Part shown: piece by piece, positions 35,050 through 43,661 of the stretch | How the letters are laid out: every line of letters begins with the position of its first letter | How positions within the stretch are numbered: position 1 is the first letter of the stretch | Source of the DNA: Locusta migratoria | Lineage: Eukaryota; Arthropoda; Insecta; Orthoptera; Acrididae | Assembly (NCBI GenBank): GCA_026315105.1 | Contig: CM048755.1 | Location: forward strand, 754,125,301 to 754,189,300 | Direction of reading: 5' to 3' | DNA: 64,000 nt | Notes under the pieces: model-generated | The model's input: the letters and a program-made list of their open reading frames with translations, nothing else | What the model was told of the DNA's origin: nothing | Databases searched by the model: none | Program-made: the position numbers and the translations under genes

Positions 35050-35250
35050 CCGGCCGCGGTAGCCGAGGGGACTGAGGCGCTCCAGTCACGGTCTGCACGG
35101 CTATTACGGTCGGGGGTTCGAATCCCCCCTCGGGCATGGATATTTGTGCCGTCCTTAGTCTTAGCTAGTTCATAAGTAGTTTGTAAGCTTAGGGACTGCT
35201 GACCCCGTAGTTAAGTCCCATAAGTTCTACAAACATTTGAACATTTGTTC
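35050..35250 (+). mobile_element. tRNA-derived SINE, copy 5
   Basis: Complete head, A and B boxes and hairpin tail. Target-site duplication: TTTTAATG at 35042-35049 and 35251-35258, extendable to GTTGTTTTAATG against GTTCTTTTAATG with one mismatch. Confidence 0.9.
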
Positions 35251-35699
35251 TTTTAATGTTTTCTACTCGAAAAGAGCTGCCCTTCTCTGAACGTTCTCTA
35301 AAAATCTCCAGTCAGTCCCTCCCGGTGAGGATCCCACTATGTACAGCACGTAGAAGTGTGGCATCTTCTAAGGTGTATGCCAATGAAAAGTAGCCTTTGG
35401 TTCGCCTTCCCTACAATATTTTCTTCGTTCTTTCCTATTTATTTGAAGGGCTGAAAACCATAACGGTATAAGTGACATTTTTTTGCAAAATTAATTGTAC
35501 ATTCGACCGAGAAACGAGGGATGCTTGTTAGTAGCACAAAGATCCAGGTGCCTACTGTTAATGTCTGCCCACTAGCGGTATGTGGTATATCTACACTTAT
35601 CGAATCACAAGCGATATGCAGTGTCAGGACGCTACAAGCAACAACATGGCGGACGGTCCAAAGATTTGCGAGTTAGCTGTTTAATTACTGACGAAATCT

Positions 35700-37945
35700 C
35701 GATCAAAAATGAGTAGTTCTACCTTTTTGAAAGTATTCAGTGTTTCTCAGAATCGACTGACGAAGATTTATCAGATGATGATTCAGTCGCGGATGAAGAC
35801 TATGTCCCTGTTCAAGGTAACTAAAGTTGAGGCATTTTGTGCAACATTTTAGTGCTTACGGAAAGTTAGAGTTTCAAATTTTTAATGAATGTTGTGGCTG
35901 ATAAAAACTTCTTAAACTATTCTTTAGTACAAAAGCACACGTAAAACTAGCATAATAACGTCTCCTTATTGTCAGTAAAAATTACGTTCCTCAAGAAAAA
36001 TAGTCATGAAAATATTTTCACTGTACCGGTATGCCATTCAAATGCTTAACATATATTTGAGGTACGTTAGCACTCACTTGAGACAATTACATTCACGAGA
36101 AAAAGTTTTTTCGGGATTTTTATGTATTTTTATAAGGATCTTTGCTTTATATTTGTGCCTAAGTAGTAGGCCTATATCTCCTTTTCTATCCAGATACATC
36201 ATCTTCAGATGAAAACGAAGATCATAACAGGAACCCTAACAATGAAAAATCCTAAATACAGCTGAAGAGTTGTGCTTGAGAGCACCCCATGAAGAAGCTC
36301 AAGAAAACATTGTTTCAAGAAAAAGAGAAAGGAATTTGGAGTCATGGGGAACGAACAAAAGAAAACGCTTAAGAAACCTGGGACAAAAATACACATCTAC
36401 AGCGGGAAAAACTACGCCTGCAAGAATCATCCAGCCATTTCAACATATTTGCCAATATGAATGCAAAACTTTCACAGAAGAAAGACGAAGAATTACCCAC
36501 GGGGAGTATTGGAAAACTGGTTCCTGGCAACAACAAACATGCTTCATAGTAAAATGTGTTTCAACTACTAAACCAAGACGTCCAAAACGAAATTGAAACA
36601 CGTCTAAAAAACGAAGTACTGCAATTTTCCTGGATGGCAAACGAGTGTGTAAGGAGTTCTTCCTTCAGACACTAACAATAAGCAATCGCCGATTTACCAC
36701 AACTGTATTACACGAACCAAATGTGGAAGGCCTGTCTCCTGTTGATAAACGTGGTAAACATGCTCCTGGAAATAAAATATCAGAAGATCGCCTCGTTACC
36801 GTAAAGAACCACATAAAAAGCTTCCTCATTACACAAGAAATACCTGTCGCCAGAGTTATCTGTCCATTTTGCCAGTGAAGGAGTGTATTTCCCGTAAAGT
36901 GTTCAATTGAGAATTTAATCTATCATTTTAGAAGCTAAGCTCTGACACATGCAATACTTGTGACCGTTTAGAAAATTTAGTCACAGAGGAGGAAGATACC
37001 AGCAAAAGAAACAATCTAATGCTGGAGAAAGAGCTTCACCTACGAAAAGTTGATCAAGCTAGAGCCGCTAAGAATGGGGATACACAGAAGTCGAAAGAAG
37101 GCTCAACACAAGTAATTACTTTTGATCTTGAAAAAATATTGCCAACTCCAATGCTAACAATCAATGTTATCTACTACAAGAGGCAGCTTTGGACATTTAA
37201 TCGTGGAATACATGACTGTAGAACAGATCATGCTTTCATGTATTTGTGGTCTGAAAATACTGCCTTACATGGCCTTCAGAAATTGGTTCTTGCTTACTGA
37301 AGTACGTAAATCCTTGCCTTCTGAAATTAAGCATATTATTGCCTACAGTGATAGTTGCGGTAGGCAAAACAGAAATCAAATAATCGCTCGATTTTGGCTC
37401 TATACTGTTGCCCATACATCTATTGAAATTGTTGATCATAAGTTCCTCGTGCCGGGACACAGTTACCTTGAAAATGATGCTCATTTTTCTCACATTGAGA
37501 AGAAAAAGCAAACACAATTTATATTTGTGCTACAGGTTTGGATGAAGCTTGTTGAAAATGTTTCATGTGAATGAAATGAAGCAAGAGGATTTCCTATCAA
37601 CAGAACCAATTGCAAATCTTCTAATCAACAGAAAAATAGACACTGAGAAGCAAAAGATTAATTGGTTGACAATGAGATGGATGCAATACAGAAAAACTAA
37701 ACCAAGAGCTTTCTTCTTCAAGGAGACACTTAATGAAGACACAGAATTTCAAAAGTAAATCTTTCACGTCCATGTAGGTCTGCAACATTACCTGCAAATA
37801 TTCCACTACTTAGACATGAACCAGTATGTTAAAAGCCAGCAAAAATTGATGACTTGATGTCGTTGTTACAGTTTATTCTTTCAGTGTACCACAACTTTTA
37901 TAAGAATCAGCTGAAAATCAACCAGGACATCGTGGTCGTCCTCGT
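35700..37945 (+). pseudogene. Relic of a multi-copy-type gene of unknown function, one intron
   Basis: The first exon carries an acidic stretch STDEDLSDDDSVADEDYVP and ends at a GTAACT donor (35818). The next starts after TTTCTATCCAG (acceptor, ends about 36193) and continues in phase with TSSSDENEDHN. Later blocks in three frames: REEAQ-like APHEEAQENIVSRKRERNLE, YTSTAGKTTPARI (36270-36590), GKRVCKEFFLQTLTISNRRF and SPVDKRGKHAPGNKISEDRL (36645-36878), KEGSTQVITFDLEKILPTPM (37090), AYSDSCGRQNRNQIIARFWL (37340), VPGHSYLENDAHFSHIEKKK, and a C-terminal LPANIPLLRHEPV to 37945. I recall the DKRGKH and SDxCxGQNRN pattern from unnamed repeated insect proteins but cannot assign a function. Stops and at least four frameshifts make it a pseudogene. 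Confidence 0.7.
35818..36193 (+). other. Putative intron of the 36-kb pseudogene
   Basis: GTAACT donor and a pyrimidine-rich TTTTCTATCCAG acceptor bound 376 bp of AT-rich sequence. Removing it joins two acidic coding pieces in the same frame (GTTCAAG to ATACATCATC). A retained intron means this is not a processed retrocopy. Confidence 0.55.
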
Positions 37946-37989
37946 GGTCGTGGTAGTGGTCAGCATCATCTTTCACACTGTCCTCATCC

Positions 37990-38727
37990 CCCCCAGGGGG
38001 CCCATAGCTCTTTTGTGACTACGTGTGTGGCGCGCGCCGAAGCAGCCTTTTTTTCCCGCCCCAGGCTGCTTCACTTTCCCTCCCGGTTCATGCCTTCGCC
38101 CGGAGACGGGTGTCTTTGGTGAGTCAAGGTGGTTTCTTGTCGTAGTCTTTCTTTTTCCTAGGTTTCTTCCTTTCCTAACCTTTACTTCCGTCTTTCTCTC
38201 ATTGCTGTACTTTCCTAGCATTTCACTCCTCCTCATTAGTCTCCTCTTCGGCGTTTGAGACACTTCTTTCTCTTCACTTCCTCTATTCTGCTTCTTTCCT
38301 CCCTATGCGTGTCTGAAGGCCGACCCACGCATTATCATGCATAGCAGGTGACGGAGTAACGCGTAATTCCCCGCCCCGGGTAGACAAGTAGGGCACGTAC
38401 GTACCCCCTGGTAAAGGCCAGGCCCAGGGAGGGGTGATTACCCGAACTGATACCTTCCGAACATGCCAATTGGTCCCTCCATCAGTTCTCGGGAGGTGTG
38501 ACCTGAGGTGTGAACAATCACCTAAGGCGGGTAAGCTCTCAGGTAGAGCCCCCACTAGGAAGGAGCGTGCCATCGGAGACGCCGGTAAACACGGGGGGCA
38601 CTTCCGCAATGACTTCCTTCTCTTCTACTGTGACTTTGTCCCAAAAAGGAAAGATAGATTCGCCTCAGCAAAAGAAAACTTTGCCCAATGTCCCGAAATT
38701 CCTAGTTATCTCTCGAACCGACAGATA
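37990..38727 (+). mobile_element. LINE A copy 2: 5' UTR and first 45 codons of ORF1, 3'-truncated
   Basis: It begins at the CCCCCCAGGGGG word like the other LINE A 5' ends and follows the same landmarks to GGAAGGAGCGTGCCATCGG. ORF1 gives MTSFSSTVTLSQKGKID, then KKTLPNVPKFLVISRTDR and stops at about 38727, where homology ends. An element that keeps its 5' end but lacks everything else is unusual, because target-primed reverse transcription loses 5' ends. A later deletion or insertion is likely. Confidence 0.83.
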
Positions 38728-39886
38728 GGTAAGCTGATATTGAAATTCCTGCTAATGATCTGTGTTGAACTTATGACATTCAATTCCTGGGATCCAGTAG
38801 CTCATGGAACAGGCACATAATCTGATTTACAAATATTTATCATTCGCAACACACACAACTCTTAGTAATTTGGTGGCCAAACAAGTGTACAACATTGCGA
38901 GAGCAGTGAATAAGCTTGGTAGCCTATATATTTTGTGTGTTGGTCTGAAGATAAAAAATCGCACTGACGTGTTTTACGGCCCACTTTAGATATATACTTT
39001 TTTGCAAACATTTTGGACCAAAATAATAATCCAAATAATAAAAAATTAATTAATAAGTGTCAAAGTCTTTTAGGAAAAAAAACATTTAAGTAGTGGCTTT
39101 TGTGTCCCGTTCCGTCGTAGGTGTCGGTGGCCGTGTGGAATGAGACCGACACAGGAATATAGATAGCACGCTGGTGCAGTTACGGAGGTGAGCAGCCAGG
39201 AACTAGAAACACTAGGGTAAATTAGAACGAGATATATATTGAACAGAATTTATACAATACTTAACTTTTACAGAGTACTGCAGATACATAGTTGAGCTAG
39301 AGGCCTGCCTAGTACTGCTTCCTAGTGCCTATACGATAGCCAAGTCTTCACTGGTGCCTATCCTGGTTGCTATCTCAGTCCCAAGTGAACGATGTCGTTC
39401 ACTGGTGGCCACGAGCGGAGTTGCCGCAGAGGGTGCTCGTGGCTGTCGTCGTAAGAACGCCGCGCCGTGCGTGCATGGCGGCGCGCGGCGAAAGTAGGTG
39501 GCGCGCACTTTGGACTTGTGCGACACCACAGTGGCGGGTTCCGAAACACCGGCCTTTAGCGTCATAGTCCAACGCCTTGCCCACTACGCTACAGCTATCA
39601 ATCAAAAGAAGATTCCTTTAATCTCATACTATTGATGGTCGTTATTAACTGATGCTAATATATTTGTAGATACTAGATTATTATTTATCGTACGAAGAAC
39701 GATATGTGTTTGTTAATTCCTCAGTGCGCCATTGCTTTGAAATGACAACGTGTAAGTTACAATAAGAAAATCATCAAATACGCAACGCAAGATGGATGGC
39801 GTATGCCAGAGAGAGTTCTGGGCGAGGAATGTCACGTGACATCTCCGAACGGCTGGTTTTCGTTAATTCAATGGAGGGTGTCAAAT
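38728..39886. other. Unassigned, with a CpG-rich patch and a tRNA-like end
   Basis: 38728-39300 is AT-rich with no gene. 39340-39560 is strikingly CpG-rich (GGCGCGCGGCG words) compared with its surroundings. It ends next to a tRNA-like sequence (39530-39597, minus), which suggests a retroelement regulatory region, not a host CpG island. Opposed open frames here are GC-driven shadows. Confidence 0.4.
39530..39597 (-). repeat. tRNA-like pseudo-sequence
   Basis: The minus strand reads GTAGCGTAGTGGGCAAGGCG (A-box-like), TTGGACTATGACGCTAA, then GGTGTTTCGGAACCC (degenerate B box). The spacing fits a tRNA, but the B box is damaged and no acceptor stem pairs well. It is probably a tRNA-derived repeat head. 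Confidence 0.5.
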
Positions 39887-40341
39887 CTCCGTGATTTTTG
39901 CAAATATGTCTCAAACGATACGAGATATGAAAAAAACGTAAGGGAGCTAAGTTGTAGAGAATTTTCTCCTCTACCAATTAGATTATTCAATTTTCGCGTC
40001 AGATGAACGGTTCGTTTGAAATTACAATTATATTATAAACGGCTTTTTTTTGTTATTACTGCTGTATGTTTTGTCCGAAAAATTTGAAAAATGAGGTTCT
40101 GGTCTCTGGCGGCCTACAATCATGGCTGTAAAATTTGGTGCTGATCGGTTGAACGGTTCGTCTTAAAAACAGGGAACACGTTACGGACGGACAGACATAC
40201 ATACATCTCAAAATCGCCGTAATTTTTGCAAATATCTTTGAAACACTACGAGATATTAGGAAAAAAAATGAGAGAGCAAAGTTGTAGAGAATTTTCTCCT
40301 CTACAAATTCGGTTATTCAATTTTCGTGTCACATGAATAGT
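39887..40341 (+). repeat. Direct repeat, two units of about 135 bp
   Basis: Units at 39887-40022 and 40208-40341 share ATTTTTGCAAATAT, TACGAGATAT, AAGTTGTAGAGAATTTTCTC and TTATTCAATTTTCG with about four in five bases alike. They are separated by about 185 bp of different sequence containing GGACGGACAGACATACATAC. No coding content. Confidence 0.8.
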
Positions 40342-40393
40342 TAAGCAGTTATTTTCATTTAAATTTCGAGCTGTCAAAAGACGATCGCAAAGG

Positions 40394-40432
40394 CCCACTT
40401 TTAGTGTTACTAGCGTAACATAAAGTGGGCCA
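40394..40432. repeat. 39-bp palindrome with GGCCCACTTT ends
   Basis: GGCCCACTTTTAGTGTTAC and GTAACATAAAGTGGGCC face each other across TAGC. A further GGCCCACTTTAG occurs at 38978. The arms may be termini of a small inverted-repeat transposon. Confidence 0.85.
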
Positions 40433-40604
40433 AAAAGGTCAGAATTGTGCATAGCCCAAATCTGCACTTTAGTATGTGTGTGGATGTGTGGTGGGGCGGG
40501 GGGGGGGCGACACGCGCACGTATTAGAGTATTAGAGTTGGTGATTTGGGGGGGGGGGGTGATATCTTTCTTCTATCTGCACGAACATACGAAAGTCATTT
40601 TTAA

Positions 40605-41068
40605 CCCTTTATAGGATGGTGGTCGATTTATTGTGCACCTACCAAAAGTGTGAAACAGTATGTTTAGGAGTTGCTTGTTGTTTTTCTTGTTTTCACCCGT
40701 TTATTTGAAATAAGTTTACCACTGGAATTTGTAATATTTCATTGAGTTTAGTAATGTTTTATTGTTTGAATATTGTAATGTGTTCAGTTTGTGTAATTCA
40801 GTAAATTACTTAATAAATTGTATCTTTTTTGCATTCCAAATGCCACTTTTAGTTACCTATTCCAGATATGAATGTGTTCTTTTAAATGATCACCACAAAA
40901 TGGAGAGTGTTCTGTACATCATCCACATATTTCTTCATTTCATTTCCAAGTTCAATGAACATAAAATAATTCTGAGCATATTACATCGTGCCTTTATAAG
41001 TCAAATGGGATGCAATAAAAATATTACCTTTTCAAATTTTCAGAAAACAAGTTTTGTCCTATAAAGGC
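40605..41068. mobile_element. piggyBac-type MITE with TTAA target duplication
   Basis: TTAA at 40601-40604 is followed by CCCTTTATAGGATGG. The opposite end reads TTTTGTCCTATAAAGGC before TTAA at 41069-41072. The inverted repeat CCTTTATAGGA and the TTAA duplication are what piggyBac elements produce. At 464 bp with no transposase it must be moved in trans. Its ends do not obviously match the piggyBac relic at 0.9-2.8 kb, whose ends are lost. Confidence 0.78.
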
Positions 41069-41106
41069 TTAAAGTAGGAACCGATCTGTAACGGATTAAG
41101 AGACAC

Positions 41107-41304
41107 GCCGACTGCGGTGGCCGAGCGATCTGTGGCGCGACACTCACGTTCTGCACGGCCACTACGGTCGGGGGTTCGAATCCCCCCTCGGGCATGAATA
41201 TTTCTGACGTCCTTAGTATTAGGTAGTTCATAAGTAGTTTGTAAGTTGAGGGACTGATGACCCCGTAGTTATGTCCCATAAGCTCTACAAAAATTTCCAT
41301 TTCC
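41107..41304 (+). mobile_element. tRNA-derived SINE, copy 6 (diverged head)
   Basis: The A-box region is altered (GGTGGCCGAGCGATCTGTGG) but the B box and tail are kept. A perfect 12-bp target-site duplication ATTAAGAGACAC is at 41095-41106 and 41305-41316. Confidence 0.92.
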
Positions 41305-41499
41305 ATTAAGAGACACTTTATGAACTGAAATTCACATGTCAAAATAGTCCCCATGAACATTTAAACATTTGTCAAGCTTTTGGACCCAGCATCAAATAAC
41401 TCTGACGTTTGATTCACTTGATGTTTTTCAGTTATAATGTGATGACATGTTGAATAAAAGGGGTCTACTACCGGATGTTTGTATCGCTCTGGCACAGTA

Positions 41500-41890
41500 T
41501 TTTGGGCGTGTAACTTGCTGCCTTCTTCACATGCTCCATGTGACTGCCGTTTTGGAGGACCTTGTCCAGTATTTATGCCCAGAAGATGCTGGGTGCTTTT
41601 TTTTGCCAATCGCGCCAACCCGAAGCTGCTTGTAAGGTGTTGTCTCTTCCCTGGTGTTCTGTCGGATATCTGTGCCCGGCTCGCTGCCATTTGTGGCCGT
41701 GGCAGCTCTCTGAGGTCCGTCTTGCATCGGGCGTCCCATTCGCAGTCCGCGCCCAACTGCCGCTGCTCCTGAGGTGTTGCTACTTCCCTGGTGCTCCGAC
41801 GGACGTCCGCGCCCGGCTCGTCCACCATCTTTGGTCGTGGCAGCTGTTTCAGGCCCGTCCTGCGTCTGCTGCTGCTCTTGAGGTGTTGGC
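41500..41890 (+). repeat. Tandem monomers upstream of the LINE B copy 2 5' UTR
   Basis: A unit starting TG(T/C)(C/T)(A/T)CTTCCCTGGTG and ending CTGCTC(C/T)TGAGGTGT occurs at 41641-41777 (137 bp) and 41778-41886 (109 bp, internal deletion). It is preceded by a partial unit containing GTCCAGTATTTATGCCCAGA and followed by a partial unit (41887 on) that runs straight into the LINE B 5' UTR (CCCGGGGTCCTGAGCTG). It is GC-rich. A long minus-strand open frame (41361-41996) is a by-product of the repeat. A homologous array is at 58330-58760. Confidence 0.8.
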
Positions 41891-42413
41891 ACTTCCCGGG
41901 GTCCTGAGCTGGGGACTGGTAAGTGCTGCCAGCCCTTAGGCACCATAACCTCTGGGCACACTTCAGCGACCACCGTGTGGCGCGACAGTGGAACATTGTA
42001 TGTACCGGGGAATGGGGATCTTGGCTTAAGCGTACTGGTAGCGAGGATGGTACAAACCTCTATAAAAACCCTTCAATCCCAAGGTGAGCTACGTGTTGAT
42101 GGGATGCATGACTGTTGAAGTTGCGCAGTCGTTAGCAAGCAACCTCTGGGGATATTGCCGAACCTCATTTGTACGAGGCTTACCTAGGCTAGGCATGCAG
42201 GGCTCTGTCTAGCTGGACCTAAGTTTTCTAGCTACTCGTGGGACCGAAATGGATCTATCGAGTAATTTTAAACTACCTAGTGGGATGGATGTACCACTGT
42301 GGGGTACCAGCACCCAACCTACCTAGAGGGCTAGGGTAGCGAGTCCTCCAGATTCCGCACAGCATAAGAAGCGTGACATTTATTGTAACAGAACATATGC
42401 TACTCAACAGAAT

Positions 42414-43275
42414 GTGTTTATTGTTGTAAAGAGGAAGGAGGGCACTTTTGAAAAGTTATTCCCTTTCTACATTCAGAAAGGTCTAGAGGGAATCGCTGGT
42501 GGATTGAAATTCGTGAAACGCTTGCATTATGAGACATTGTTGGTTGAAACATCCACTTTCCAACAAGCAGTCAACCTCCAGAAGGCTAAATGCCTTGGAG
42601 AATATGCCATTGAAACGGAACTACATAACACCCTCGATTTTAGTAAAGGTGTTGTTACCTGAAGGGTTTTGGTGGGCATACCGACTGAAGAGCTAAAGGT
42701 TGAGTGGGCTCCAGAGGGCATTGTTGATGTCCAACACATCACAAAAAGGGTGGATGGAGAGTTAGTTAAATCCAACTCCTTTATCCTCACCTTTAGTAGC
42801 CCGAAACTCCATGAATACCTAAAGACAGGCTTCCTAAGGTTAAAAGTAAGGTCCTATGTTCTGAATATGATGTGTTGCTTTAAGTGCCAACAGTTTGAGC
42901 ATACCACCCTTATCTGCAAGGGACAAGCTACTTGCGGGAAGTGTGCCAAGGCAGCTCATGATGGTGTAGATTGCTCACCTTCTCTGAAGTGCATCAATTG
43001 CTCCGGGAAACACCCAGTTTGGAATACGAACTGCAGCGTGTACTTGGAGGAAAGGAAAGTGCATGAAATTAAAACAACAATGAGCATTTCCTATGGTGAA
43101 GCCAAAAAGATCTTTAAGGCTATGGAGCTGCCTTCCTTTGTCACGTCTTTTGCTGCCGCTGTTCAAAAGCAAATTTCCAAGGCTGATGTGTCTATGCAGC
43201 GGGTTTTAGCTTCGGTACAAACATTTGCTCAGGCCAGTGCACATGCGATGCGGCAGGTGTTTCAGCTTCAGTAGT
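42414..43275 (+). pseudogene. LINE B copy 2 ORF1, zinc-knuckle gag-like protein, one stop
   Basis: Frames 42414-42662 and 42669-43274 are the same reading frame family, split by a stop and shift near 42662. The N-part has FPFYIQKGLEGIAGGLKFVK (compare INQKGVDPL in LINE A). The centre has CFKCQQFEHTTLICKGQATC, CGKCAKAAHDGVDC and CINCSGKHPVWNTNC, three knuckle-like CxxC...H...C units, followed by a conserved YxEAKK-like helix (SYGEAKKIFKAM). The protein should bind element RNA. It is well preserved over 200 codons. Confidence 0.83.
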
Positions 43276-43661
43276 TCTCCCGAAAACGGTGGACCCAAGG
43301 TACCGCTACTGACATTGGCGAGCTCCTGTCACCTTTCATGCTACAATCCATTCCCAAATCCAGTTCATCTACCACACTACCTGTTTAAACGCCCAAAAAG
43401 TGATGGCCCAAAAGAACAAAGAAAAGACTGAGCTATGAACTAAAAGCAGAGAGTCAGGTCTGGTTGACGTCATTATGCTTGACCTACCATGCGAATCAGC
43501 TTCAGAGCCCATGGAGTTTGATGTTTCTCCTGGGCACTCAACCTGCACCAAAACTGACCTTTCACTGGGGGCAAACAACTCGCCCCAAAGGTGATCCTTC
43601 ACCTGTTACGGGCTACCAGTCCTATCAGAAAAAGAAGGCGAAAGTTAAACCACCTTGATAG

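Noticed and set aside
34934..35137. Frames starting MPEGGFEPPT (also near 7903-8127 and 41040-41360)
   Set aside because: These are the antisense translation of the SINE B box and tRNA-like head.
39340..39560. CpG-rich patch as a host promoter
   Set aside because: No gene lies downstream and a tRNA-like repeat head adjoins it, so a retroelement regulatory region is more likely.
41361..41996. A 211-codon minus-strand open frame
   Set aside because: It covers the GC-rich monomer array; composition and tandem repeats explain its openness, and no family motif is visible.
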